A DNA stretch of 64,000 nt from Uranotaenia lowii (lineage: Eukaryota; Arthropoda; Insecta; Diptera; Culicidae): contig NC_073691.1 in the NCBI RefSeq assembly GCF_029784155.1, positions 93,671,617 through 93,735,616 on the forward strand, written 5' to 3'. The translations under genes were made by a program, and so were the position numbers. Positions 1 through 10,677 of the stretch are shown here, in pieces. Positions within the stretch are counted from its first letter, which is position 1; each line of letters begins with the position of its first letter. The notes beneath the pieces were generated by a model. That model had not been told where the DNA came from. It saw only the letters and a list, made by a program, of their open reading frames with translations, and searched no databases.

Positions 1-88
1 GCATAAACTTTGTCTGATCTACATCACCTTTATATGTACGCACGTTGGATAAAAGTCATTTTCGAATGAACTACCGAGAAATGTCAAT

Positions 89-443
89 GCATACACGGGA
101 AATAAAAAAAAAAGTAAATTTTACCGAGATAGCAAAGTAAACGTCATGGAAGCCGAAAAGGTAACTTCTATCTTTTCGATGTGAAACTCACCTCACAGTG
201 AGGTAAAGTTTACCTGAATCGAGCTGGGAAAAAAAGGTAAAATTCTCCGAGAAAAAGGTGAATCCATCGTTACTTCGTAACGAGGTGAAGTTCGCGTAAA
301 TTGAGATGAAAAAAAAGGACAATTCACCTCGTAAAACAGGTAAATCCAATAAAGCTGAAACTTACCTCGTGGCGAGGTGAGGGCGGGTGGAAAAAATAAC
401 CTCGCTTCTCGGTTAATTTATCATTTTTTTATTTTCCGTATGC
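89..443. mobile_element. Short TIR element (MITE), about 355 bp
   Basis: The left end (GCATACACGGGAAATAAA) matches the reverse complement of the right end (GCATACGGAAAATAAA) with small gaps, and the similarity continues inward through TAAATT..ACCGAGA. The interior holds several small palindromes built on GAGGT/ACCTC, for example near 191-206 and 368-384. There is no coding capacity. I could not define a target-site duplication, so the superfamily is open. Confidence 0.6.
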
Positions 444-955
444 GATTTACAAAAATGTAAATCCCTAATTTAAACATGGAAAATGAGATAATCAGGATAC
501 TTTCTTATGCTTTACCTAGTTAGAAGAAAAAGAATGCAACGTAATGGAAATAAACTTTCGCTTGCTTGCACAATGCTTCATTGCAAGAAATTGAAGATCA
601 CACTACCTTCTTTGAATGCTCCTCACATTTTTGACAGTTCGTACGGTGAACCCCATGAAACTGGTTCATTTCCTCTGGAACGTCAAAGTGAACATTCGCC
701 TCTGAAGTGATGAACTAGTCACCTAGAGTGAGGTGACTGTCAGAATACCTCGACAGTAGTTCCGTGACAACGACTAATGTGACTCCGAGTCACTTTACTC
801 GCCTCGCAGAATAAGGCCCCTTATGTCCTAAATCTGAATCTAAAATATAAATCTGAACTCTTTGTGTAAGGTCTGGATCAGAAATAAGAGATCTGAACCT
901 GAAGAAGGAATTGAAGAGATCAGATTTTTTTTAGGATTTTCATAACACAAGAAGC
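444..955. other. Non-coding stretch with two small hairpins, 3' flank of the minus-strand gene
   Basis: No gene is visible. Two palindromes occur at 717-738 (AGTCACCT..AGGTGACT) and 779-793 (GTGACTCCGAGTCAC). They resemble the GAGGT/ACCTC palindromes of the element at 89-443, so they may be part of the same insertion. Positions 820-940 are a degenerate repeat of ATCTGAA. This stretch lies just past the stop codon of the minus-strand gene and would hold its 3' UTR, but I see no close AATAAA on that strand. Confidence 0.4.
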
Positions 956-2590
956 TCACATATCATTCTCCATGAAGCAATCCTTCCACTGGGCGCTGGG
1001 CTCGATCTGCAGCACAAGTTTCCGGTTTTGTTGTTCCAGCTTTTCAAGACGCTCAAAAGTGGCCGCAATTGAATCGATTAGTTGCTGCTGACGGGTGGAA
1101 ATGTTTGTCGTCGCTTCCAGCGAAATCGATGCATCCAACTGCTGCAGCTTCGGAATTATGCGTGCTTTATGACGCACCGGGAAGCAGAATTCTGCGAGCG
1201 AACGGACAGGGTTTGAGGCACTGGGACCAAATAGTTCCGGAAGAGATAATATTGGAAAGTTTCCAAAGTCAGACTGTGGAGCAGGATTTTGACTGGTAGA
1301 AGGATTCGGTTGGGTCGGAAATCTCCAGATCGGTTGAGACATTTGGCTTCCACTTGCAATTGGGACATCTTTTTCATGGTTGTTTGAAATTGGTTCGCTT
1401 GGTTTTAGTTGATTTTTTAGAACTTGACTCGGATTTATTTCAGACGATTCTTTAGAATCTTCGAAGAACGGTTTATCAGACTCTTCAAATATCTCCGCAA
1501 TTTGTGTGCTTGGTCCAGGATGTGATTGAACAGAATTACCATTTCCTATTTCAGGTTGAACTTCCACAGTCTTATGGTGTTGACTAGCATCATTTGGATT
1601 AGCTTCCTGAATACTGAAGATTTGAGTTGTTCGTAGAGTATATTGGGTCTCAATCTCTACCTCAAAGTAAGTTCTATCAGGATCTGTTCGATCATCTATG
1701 GCTTGATCCTCTTCACAAGGGTCTTTTTCAACTTTCGTTACGATGTTGGAAACATGTTGGATTTTCTGTTTTAATTCCTTGTGAAATTTCTTCTTGGTCT
1801 TCGATTCAGTTTTCAAATGAAATTTGTCAAAATTAACAGATTCACTTTTTTGACAGCTCCTTTGAGATTTTCTTACCGATACCATTGTTTCGGTTGACAA
1901 AACGGCTCCCTGGCGTTTCTTCTTTTTCTTTTCGGTTTCTATTGTTTTACATAAAGTATCATCTTTTCGTAAATTATCCCAAAAATCTTGGCTTAATACT
2001 CTGACCGAATTGAACAGATCTTCACTACACTTCGAATCGTATCCTGCGGCATTCGTTTCGGAGAATCCAGAATCATGGGAACACAGAAACTCAGCGGCGG
2101 ATCCCGAAGATCCGACAGACATTCGGTCCTCACTTTCATATTCAGAATCGAAAAAATCTGAATCGCCCCGGCAGAAAACTCGCGAAGGCTCGTCATCTTC
2201 ATCTTCACCGGGGGAATCGAAAAAATACTCTCCACGTTTTCCGGATTCTATTTCTCCATGAGCTGAAGGACCAAGCAAAGAGGTCGAAGATGACGATCGA
2301 CTAGAATCGAAACTGAACGATCCTGAGTCGACGACGTCGTTCCTCGCTGGACTGCTATTGCTTCCGACTGGAGTGGAACAACTTTTCACCGAGCGGTCGA
2401 AAAACGACTCTTCTGAACTTGACGACTGTTGGTTTGAAGGGTGACATGTTTTTGAAAATTTCTTGTTCCGATTTTGAAATACACATTTGTGAAATGGAAT
2501 TAAACTTACGTTCATGTTCTGGTAGTGATGACCATGTTGACCGTTGTAGTGTGGTACTGACAGCGATACGTCTAGATTAGACTCGTTGCG
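956..2590 (-). CDS. Terminal coding exon(s) of an unrecognised Ser/Asp-rich protein
   Basis: The longest credible open frame in the window gives 519 aa from an internal ATG at 2515 to TGA at 956. The frame stays open upstream of that ATG to a splice acceptor (TTTCATTTCAG, exon beginning at 2590), so 2515 is probably not the true start. Seen in the protein: Ser-rich residues 30-85; acidic patches near 102-109 and 118-130; repeated FFD/FFE motifs near residues 38, 98 and 121 and again near the middle; a DSGFSE motif near 148; a basic KKKKKR run at 196-201 that could be a nuclear localisation signal; and a predicted coiled coil in the last ~50 residues (Leu/Ile/Gln/Glu heptad-like). Codon use is balanced, unlike the surrounding AT-rich DNA. 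I do not recognise the family. An 84-nt in-frame segment (2426-2509) may be an intron. No transmembrane segment is seen. It is most likely a disordered regulatory or scaffold protein. Confidence 0.75.
   Translation of the reverse strand, partial: RNESNLDVSLSVPHYNGQHGHHYQNMNVSLIPFHKCVFQNRNKKFSKTCHPSNQQSSSSEESFFDRSVKSCSTPVGSNSSPARNDVVDSGSFSFDSSRSSSSTSLLGPSAHGEIESGKRGEYFFDSPGEDEDDEPSRVFCRGDSDFFDSEYESEDRMSVGSSGSAAEFLCSHDSGFSETNAAGYDSKCSEDLFNSVRVLSQDFWDNLRKDDTLCKTIETEKKKKKRQGAVLSTETMVSVRKSQRSCQKSESVNFDKFHLKTESKTKKKFHKELKQKIQHVSNIVTKVEKDPCEEDQAIDDRTDPDRTYFEVEIETQYTLRTTQIFSIQEANPNDASQHHKTVEVQPEIGNGNSVQSHPGPSTQIAEIFEESDKPFFEDSKESSEINPSQVLKNQLKPSEPISNNHEKDVPIASGSQMSQPIWRFPTQPNPSTSQNPAPQSDFGNFPILSLPELFGPSASNPVRSLAEFCFPVRHKARIIPKLQQLDASISLEATTNISTRQQQLIDSIAATFERLEKLEQQNRKLVLQIEPSAQWKDCFMENDM
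2426..2509 (-). other. Possible 84-nt in-frame intron inside the 956-2590 coding region
   Basis: On the minus strand the sequence reads ATGAAC|GTAAGT at 2509, a perfect donor, and CCAACAG|TCGTCA at 2426, an acceptor. The segment is 84 nt, a multiple of three with no stop, so it can be read through or removed without changing frame. Its length is typical of small insect introns. Its translation is rich in Lys, Asn and Phe, unlike the Ser-rich sequence that follows. The polypyrimidine tract is weak, so retention is possible. Confidence 0.45.
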
Positions 2591-3499
2591 CTGAAATGAA
2601 AAAGAAATAAATAAACGGTTAGTTTATTGTTTGAAACATATCCCAAGAAAAAATGGCTGAATAGATTCATTTTATAAAAGCAAAAAGAGGCAACATTCAA
2701 AACGGCGGTAGTCCAAAATTGCATTCAAGTGAAATGAGGACAATACAAACATTACATACAAACTCTGATTGAGATATATTTAATCTTGATATAATGCTAC
2801 CAAGGGTTGATATAATTTAGTTATGTTTGCATGGTATTTTTGTTATGTTTTTAAAAATGTTTTTCTTGTTTCACTTGAATGTAGTGGTCATGCATCATTT
2901 TGCTTGAGAGCTCGAGTCTTTATGCCAGTAGTGCTTTTCCAATCATGTCATCATTGGTACAATACACTTTTCAGCGCATTTTCGGCACAGAGATTTGCCA
3001 AAAAGGCTTTGATTTTTGCAACCTCTTCTATGGGTGTAGCTAATCTGTAGAATCCACTTTTTTAACCTTAACTTTTATACACATGTAGATACTGATAGCT
3101 TTACAAATTTGAAATTTTTAATCTAAACATAATTTCACACATTTCCATTAAAGACTGTACGGCACGACAAAACGAGTTACGACAGAAAAGTTTGAAAGGT
3201 TAGAAGAGAGACTAGTCAAAATCATTGTGCATTTTTACACGCATGTTTTTGACCGCCATTTTATATGCTCCGGTTAACTGCCAGAGCGTCACTAGCAGAG
3301 TCGCAATTTGTTTTTCGCAAGTAAGTTTATACTAAAGCTTTCCATAGCCGGATTTCACGCCAAATCGACACAAAATTGGCACGACTCTCTCCGAATTGAA
3401 TGAAATTTTGTGGGCATGAAGATCTTACCTAGTAAAGCAACTTGGCATACTTAGTTTTCTCAAAAATTATCTAGACTAGCATTTGAAAAGGCCCAAGCT
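2591..3499. other. Intron or intergenic AT-rich DNA with a small palindromic repeat
   Basis: This lies upstream of the acceptor at 2590. Positions 2722-2881 are bounded by perfect 13-bp inverted repeats (CATTCAAGTGAAA / TTTCACTTGAATG). Part of the inside (ACCAAGGGTTGATATAATTTAG.. and GTTTGCATGG) resembles 59735-59775, so both are relics of one dispersed repeat. No other gene or RNA is visible. Confidence 0.45.
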
Positions 3500-4310
3500 T
3501 TTCAGGCAAAAATTTTACAAACATTTTTAGCTTGAAAATTACAACACAAATGTGGTTCATGAGAGAGTGTGGAGAAAAAAATGGATTTTTTTTCTTAATC
3601 CGACGCTGAAAAAAATGCTTTTCAAAAATTAAATACAATTCCCGAAATTTGCCATTTCAGAATTTGATGAAACTATTTCTTTAACCTTTTCTTTTGACCT
3701 TTATGAAACGTTTGACTCAGTCTCAATAAAAATGACCAGATGCTTCTAGTTCATTTCCAATAATAACATAAATAATTATAATAACAAAATTCTATGCATG
3801 CAATTACTTTTTCTTTGTTGCCTTATCAAATAAATAAAAAAAATAGAGTCATCTTCAGAATTAGAATACCTTTTAGCAGCAATTTGATGTTTATTTATTT
3901 ATTTATAGGTACAAACAAATGAAACTTTTGTGTACCGGCAATCGTTTTGGCATTTTTGAAGAATCTCTCAAGGTCCTCTGACTTTTGAGTGTTTTGCCTT
4001 TTAGATACGGTACATAAATTCAATTTCTTCTTATTTTTTCTCTTAAATATGCACAAGTTGCAATGTATGAACGACTTGTATGTCTTATTATTAATCGGCG
4101 TAGAAAAAAAATTGCGTTATATTCTGAGATGGCCTTTTTTAAAAAAAATGGAGTTTTAGTTTTAAAAATGCATTTTTCTCTGTGTAGCATTTTGAAACAT
4201 TTTTGGTCAATATTTTTTTCCAAAACATAAATCATTTTTCTAAAACTCTCCCGTTGACCACATTTATGTAGGATTTGTAATTTAAGAGCTAAAAATTTTC
4301 ATAAAAACTT
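3500..4310. repeat. Degenerate inverted-repeat (foldback-like) element
   Basis: The sequence at about 3525-3640 matches the reverse complement of about 4180-4305. Shared blocks include TTTTTAGCT, AAATTACAA, AAATGTGGT and GAGAGT, in the same order and spacing. The arms are diverged and the ends are not sharp. No coding capacity is visible. Confidence 0.45.
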
Positions 4311-6395
4311 CATAAAGACTTGACTTCTATTTATCTCATATATGTCACATGTGCTTCTTCAGTATTGAGCGTTCAACGGAATGAAAAATGAATACAAAAC
4401 ATAGTAGATTATTCATCAATGCTAACTAAAGTTTAGATAACTGGAAAAAAAATCTGTGGTTTGACCAGTATAAATCTGTAATCTTTATTGAGTAGCCATT
4501 CCAGAACCTTTCTGTATCCAGGCGGACTGAATCCGTGTATTGGGTTTCTTAATTAAAAGCTCAAAACCGGGTACAATCCAGGCAAATCCTTGCTATTTTC
4601 CAAAAAAAGCAAGAAAAATGCTGAAAAATAAACCCACGAAAAAAACATTTTAAATACAAACGTACATCAGCGGCGTTCAAATCTCAACTCACAAACGAGA
4701 CAAGATGAAAATTTGGAATTTCGTGCAAATTGTGAATAATCCTGGGAAAAAACCGGGACTTTTTCTTAGATATCATCTCCCATCTTTTTCTTTGAAAATC
4801 TGGGCAAACCCCGGGTAACCCGGACGATATATAATGTTGATGAGGTATCAATATTCAGATACATTACAATGACCGATTTCAATTACAATAAATGTGATAG
4901 GATTGAGGTGGTTTATCCAATATTATGTTGTTACGCGACAAAGTTGAAAATATTTTTCGAAAGGGTTGATTAATACTAATAAGATTTTAAAAATTTCAAC
5001 TGATCACTGTTCATAGAGGGCAAACAGTGATTGCGAGTGCCTCAAATATAAAATTTGATTAGGGTTACGTTTTTTGATGACAAAACATTCTTTGCATTTA
5101 CGGTAAATGATAAATTAATGCTTCTAAAAAATAATATTTTGCCATTTGGTCCAATCCCCACGTTCCTACAGCAAATGCATTGTAAAATTCTCTTCTGAAC
5201 CTATGAAAATCCGTGTGCCAGGTCACAAGACTCAAATATCGCTTAAGCACGATTTTCTAAATATTTTATTCAAAAATTTATATGATATTAGCATAGTGAC
5301 CTAAAGAGCCGCAGCTTTACATCAAAAGAGCCGCAGGTTGCCGACCTATGGTCTAGGAGGTTAGACATTGAATTTCTTCGCGGTTTATTGACTTTTTCCC
5401 ATCGTGCAGTGGTTGAAACAAAAACAAAACCCCGTACTTTTTAACCATTCATCTTTAAAGTTGTTTAAGCCACAGTAGAAAAAAAATTGAGGCCCTGAGA
5501 GCCAAAGGGGTATAAGTGACAAAATGGTCGATTTTGAGTTATTGATGCCAAACGATTCTCCATGTGTCAAACTATATTTGATAAATTTTTCGAATTTTAA
5601 TATGTTTATTTACATACTATTATATAGGAGAGAAAAATAAAAATTCTCGTAAAATATATGGAAAATGACCAAACACAACAATTTAAAATTGTGTTTTCTC
5701 GAAATAGGGCCTCAATTGGGAAATGCAAAGTTCTATGATACAAAATAAAGATTTTGAGAAAAAGCCGTTTTTTGGGTTTTTAGATTTTTTTTCAAAATTT
5801 ATTTATACTCAGATTTACCCAAGTTTTCTTATCGAAACTTACAAAACTTATTTAAAAGTTAAGTTTAAGTAACAAGTCAATTTAAAAAAAAATAATCACA
5901 AATTTATAATTTTTTTTTGTTTGTTATTATATTTTGTCCATTACTATACGAACAAAATATTGTAAAAAACTCATAATGTGTTAATGAAGTCACCTTTGTT
6001 GATAAAAATTTGAACTGATTTAAACGGAAAATTGCGCTTTAATCAAGTAGTTAAAACTTTCTAAAGTTTTTGTGTATGATTATCCATCGTCAAAAACAGT
6101 TATTTCCGGAAATATATAACATTCAAGTTGATAAATTATTGAGGCAATGTTTTTCAACATACCTTTAAGGGTATTATTGGCGAAAAATTGGCCTCAGCCA
6201 TAACCTCAAATTTTTAGTTGTTGGCGGCCTTACCAGTGATGCTAGGTGCGTAACTAAAATCAGTATTACGAGGCGTCTTTAAATGGATGAAGATAAGCCA
6301 TCTTCTGCTAATGAATTTTCAAGGTGAATTCAAACATCTGAAATATATTTTCATGTACTGCTTGGTAAATTAAAAAAGAGTTGTTTCTAACTTAC
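4311..6395. other. AT-rich non-coding DNA
   Basis: I see no supported gene. Positions 4560-4830 contain CCGGG-type motifs (AAACCGGG, CCCGGGTAACCCGG) like those near the ends of several other elements here. Positions 5490-6200 contain GAGGCCCTGAGAGCC and GGCCTCAATTGGG phrases that look like decayed repeat ends. Open frames in this stretch are short and low-complexity. Confidence 0.4.
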
Positions 6396-6586
6396 AAAAC
6401 ACTTAGATATCCACACGAAACCTTTCAGAGATTCTATACAAGCGAACATTTCCAAATTGGTTGCTTCTTCTACGGTTGAATATGGCGAATCCACCAGAAG
6501 GTTATTAAAAAGACGAAAAAAAAACACGCAAACCATCTTCGCGGAGGCTATCGCGTATATCACCCATATATGACATCGGCGGAAAA
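6396..6586 (-). other. Candidate upstream exon of the minus-strand gene (frame broken at a T9 run)
   Basis: On the minus strand an acceptor-like CGCTGGCAG precedes 6586 and a consensus donor TTTT|GTAAGT follows at 6396. From an ATG at 6575 the first ~20 codons are open with protein-like codon use, and the second half (about 35 codons) is open in the next frame. The two halves meet at a nine-T run (plus strand A9, about 6516-6524), so one base fewer would join them. The phase at the donor fits the phase at the 2590 acceptor. This is weak evidence only: no homology is recognised, and the exon could be chance. Confidence 0.25.
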
Positions 6587-6595
6587 CTGCCAGCG

Positions 6596-7140
6596 GCGTA
6601 AGCGAAATTAAACCGAAAATCACAAAATAAATGAGAAAAGTTTTTTAATTTTTAATTCTATTCTTGGCTTCGTGTTTTTACTTTCCCGGTGCGCCCCGCT
6701 TCCTGATTATTGTTGTGGATGTTCCACTGGTCTTGTTTTCTGCTGCTGCCACGTGGATTCTGTGCTGCTGCTGCTACTGAGCCTGTCGAGATCTCCAAAA
6801 AACCTCCTTTTTCCCACCCATCATCATTCTGTTTTGAAATTCGGCGACTTTCATCAGTATAGGTACATACCTACAAGAAATTTCGACAAGATACGACGAC
6901 GACGACGACGAAGACCATCCTAATTTATAATATTCGAAACTTTTAACCACGCGCTTTTCCACCACCGGTTGCAATTTGGGTGTTGTGTGTGATGATGGTT
7001 TTCGGTCGAATCACTCTCGGTCGTACAATTTAACTTTCCTGCTTGTTTTTTTTTGTGTGTATGCTTTTGTGAGTGTAGTGTGGGTTTGTGATCCAATTTA
7101 CTTATAATTTGGCGCAATTGTTTCTTCCAGCTTCCTTCCA
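6596..7140. other. TE-free island with CTG and GAC triplet runs
   Basis: Higher complexity than its flanks. It contains a CTG-rich run (about 6737-6778) and an imperfect (GAC)n run at 6894-6911, plus GT-rich sequence at 7040-7090. Short frames on both strands are dominated by the triplet runs and are not convincing. No TE ends are seen. It could be ancestral intron or regulatory DNA. Confidence 0.35.
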
Positions 7141-7769
7141 CGCCATCCCCCTAGATATTCCATCTTTAAACTGTTTATCATAATTTTTGCATAAATCCGA
7201 TAATGCCTAATTTTTAATTACCTTTTTCTTCGAGCTGGTTCTGTGAGAATTCGGCAAGGGCTCACTGTTGTAGGCAGCTTATTAACAGATGGCACAAGTG
7301 CACAAACCGCGATGCCTGCCCGAAATCAGGTTTATTACCATCTTTAGTTGATATAACGTAATAATAAGCACGGGCGGTGAAACTGGAGTTTAGTTTAATT
7401 TTTCGCCATTTTCATAGGACCGTGAAAAAAAACCCGGACGAGGTGAAATTTGCGAAGAATTGCTTTTGTTTGTTTTGGAAGTACGTAATCGTTCTGGTGG
7501 GAATAAAACATAGCCAACATTTGAGATGACGAGTTCGAAAATGAACCTTTACTACTCAGCAAAAAAAAACAACAAATTTGAACTGTGTTTTAAACAAATA
7601 TAAAATTTTATTGACAAAACTAGCTGATCCCATACGAACTCCGTTTCGTTTTCAACTTAGAATATGTTATGAACAGTTTCAATGAATGCCAATTGCCAAG
7701 CATTTTCCAGATGCATTTCTAAACGCATTGTTAAGCAATTATTCCAAAATGTTGAACACGTAATATTGA
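7141..7769. other. AT-rich DNA, nothing recognised
   Basis: No gene, RNA gene or clear repeat end is visible. Positions 7620-7770 lead into the tandem repeat that follows. Confidence 0.4.
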
Positions 7770-8545
7770 CGATCACGTGTTCTGTATGGTACTAAATTTG
7801 AAATCAGGATCAATTGACCGTGAGAAAAACCCACAGATATGAATTTTCGTCTCGATGCGATACAGACTCTAGTAATTATTGCAAATACAAATTTAACAGT
7901 TAAATTAGAAGACCCCCTTTTTCTCGATTGAGACAAATATTGAAATCAAAAATCAATTGACTGTCCCAACCCCCGTGTACAAATTTCGACTCGATCATTG
8001 CATAAAAACAAAATTCGCAAAAAAAGGAATAGTTAATATGGACGTCGACTTTTGGCCGACCCTTTACCCAAAATTGGATAAATGGAATCAATTGTTCGGT
8101 CTTAATCATTCCTATGTGTAAATTTTGATCTCAATCCGATGTATAATAACGCCAATATCACGAAAATATTGAAAATTTATTATGGACGACCCCTTTTGCC
8201 GGCCCTTAAACTTAATTTGATACCTTAAATCGATTGCACGCCATTCAAAACTCTCGTGTTTCAATTTTCATCTGAATCCGATGTATAACAACGTCAATAT
8301 CGCATAAAAGGGAATAGTTAATATGGACGACCCCTTTGGATGACCCCTTACACAAAATTGATTTGCATGTCTCTAAAATTATCCGAGCCCAAATTTTTAT
8401 CTCAATCCGATGCATAACAACGTAAATATCATGTCACAAAAATATTGAAAATTTTATATGGACGCCCCCTTTTGCCGACCTCTGACCCTAAATTCAATAC
8501 CTGAAATCAATTGCTCATCTGGATGAGTCTATAGAGGACAAACAT
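7770..8545. repeat. Degenerate tandem repeat, period about 138 bp, 5-6 copies
   Basis: A GACGACCCC..TTT block recurs at about 7909, 8041, 8182, 8325 and 8461, spaced 132-143 bp. Each is followed by an AAATTGATACC/AAATCAATTG block, then a TTTTNATCTCAATCCGATG block and a TATAACAACGTCAATATC block. Copies differ by substitutions and small indels. The array ends in ACAAACATACAAACATACAG and an AT-rich run. There is no stable open frame. Confidence 0.75.
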
Positions 8546-8956
8546 ACAAACATACAGAAATTGGTTTTTAAAAATAAAATAATAATAATATATATAAAAT
8601 ATAATATATATAAAAGATTACAGCTTTTTTTACATACTTTTAATTTAATTCACATGAATATTGCTTTTGAAAAACCAATTCAATGCACTAAATACTTCAA
8701 AAAAAGTAACTTCTGTTCTCGGTATACGAAACTTTATCTATAGGTATGTTATTTTTAAATTTTTAGGTAATAGTTAGCAGTATTGCAAAACATTTCACAC
8801 TCAAAAATTCAATTATTAATAATGAAACCCAAGACCCAAAAACTTTGACCAACAAACTTAACTGATACTTGCTGCAAAAATTTGTATGAAGATTTTTGAC
8901 ACTTAAAAATTAACATGCTTTCACTCTTTAATTTCTTAAATATGCCTCCAGTATGA
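8546..8956. other. TA-rich DNA following the tandem repeat
   Basis: Positions 8566-8620 are almost pure A/T (ATAATAATATATATAAAATA type). No gene is visible. Confidence 0.5.
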
Positions 8957-9264
8957 AAGCAAGTTCACTGGTGTTGGGGAAAAGTGGTAGAAATTTTGAC
9001 TCACCATACTTCACCATACAAAAACATTTTCAAGATCTTCAATTCAATTCAGCCTTCATTTTTTTTTAACAACACGTGTTCTATTTTCGCATGCTGTGAT
9101 GCAAAAATAGCTCGATTTCTATCACATACGGCTGAAATAGAAACAGTGCTGTAAAAAAATACAACGTCCAAAGATCTTGAAAACATTTTTACATGGTGAA
9201 ATTTTCAAAATGTGCTAAAAGTGTCAAAATTTCTACCACTTTTTCCAACACGAGTGAACTTGCT
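8957..9264. repeat. Palindromic (foldback) element, about 308 bp
   Basis: The left arm at about 8957-9040 (AAGCAAGTTCACT, GTGGTAGAAATTTTGAC, ACATTTTCAAGATCTT) is matched by the reverse complement of about 9170-9264. The centre contains a second small inverted repeat around CTATTTTCGCAT / ATGCAAAAATAG. The element has no coding capacity and looks non-autonomous. Confidence 0.7.
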
Positions 9265-9997
9265 CTTATAGCTCAGAATTGCAGAATTTTAACATCAAAC
9301 ATCAACCATATACTGTTAATGAGAAGTAGGCTGAGCCTGAATAGAAGCAAACGCGAATTTTTGACATCAAACTTTTTGAAGCTGCAAATGGTGTAATTTT
9401 TCTTCTTATTGATGGAGAATTTAAGCTACGAGAGTTAAAAAATTACCCATCAAGGCAAGACACAGTTAAATCAAGTTGTTCTAACATCAATATTTAAACT
9501 AGCAGCGTCAACATCATCAAAAATTAGGTACTGCTATTTCCAGCAGTCCAACGGCGATCGAAATTTGAGAAAATCAGCAGACTCCACCAAAAGATAAGTA
9601 TTGCATATTTTAATTGTTGGAACTGGTCAGGCAGAATTTGATTTATTCAGTGCCACTCAATGCTCCGAAAGTTTGAAGAAAAATTAAATGAAGACCTTTT
9701 TCTCCGAATGCGTAGAGCAATAACATTTCTCCTGAGAAAAACAAATCGGTAAAATGTTGAATTTATCAAATAATGTTGAAATGCAGAAATAATTCTGATT
9801 GTTCAAGAAAGATATCCATGAGAACATAAAAAAACAATTTTCAGTGAAAAAAGTTGCTTTGTTATTCGTTTAAAAATTGCTTCAATAATTTTTTTCATCA
9901 TATGAAAAAGTTCATCGACTTTTATTTTTGGGCACCGCCGGCACGTGCGCCATCTATAATGCTTACTATGAACCAACCTTTTTCCAAATCAAGGCTA
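9265..9997. other. AT-rich DNA, nothing recognised
   Basis: No supported gene or structured repeat. A short GC-rich phrase at 9934-9955 stands out but has no assignable role. Confidence 0.4.
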
Positions 9998-10000
9998 TTA

Positions 10001-10499
10001 GGGGCCGTCCATAAATGATGTCACGCAAAATTTGGAAAAAATAGACCCTCTCTCCCCCCCTTGTCACATATTGTCACAACTTCTGTCACCCCCCCCCCCT
10101 TTTTGTATTACGTCACGTTTTCATAACCCCCCCCCCCCCCTAGGATAAAATTTTGAACTCTTTAGAAATTTGATTAAAAATGTATCTTTATTTTAAATTC
10201 ATCAGTTTTATTCAAAGAATTGAAAAAAAAAGGTTCCAGCTTTTAACAAGCCTTTTAGAATAGCCAAGCATTTCTGTTCACGTTTTGCCATAATTTAAGT
10301 TTCTTATGCTCATAAAGTTTACGTAGTACAGTTTTATTGAATTAAGGCTAAAATTATTTGTTATTGTTTTGCCTTTTTTTTGTAACAATATGTGATGTCA
10401 CGTTCAAGCTTACCCCCCCTCCCCCCATGTCACAAATTGTCACAAAAATCGAAACCCCCTCTCCCCCCCTAACGCGTGACATCATTTATGGACGGCCCC
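10001..10499. mobile_element. PIF/Harbinger-like MITE with TTA target duplication
   Basis: The ends are GGGGCCGTCCATAAATGATG and its exact reverse complement (10480-10499), and the match continues through TCACGC. TTA lies immediately on each side (9998-10000 and 10500-10502), which fits the 3-bp TWA duplication of PIF/Harbinger elements. The inside carries C-runs on both sides (10051-10140 and 10414-10470) and CACATATTGTCACAA / CACAAATTGTCACAA repeats. There is no transposase. Confidence 0.8.
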
Positions 10500-10677
10500 T
10501 TATTGATTACGTTTTCTGTTCCCGGAGGCTTTGTGGGACCTTTGTAAGTGCTATGCAGGGAAAATGGTCGCCTTCTTTTAAAATATATCCATTTCTACGA
10601 AAATTTTCGGGCTGGAAACCTACCAGGTGCCCACTGGAGAGATCATTTGGCTTTATATATTGGCATCAAATTTGGTA

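Noticed and set aside
6672..6923. 83-codon frame rich in Leu/Ser/Arg
   Set aside because: It is driven by CTG and GAC triplet runs and lacks a domain or splice support.
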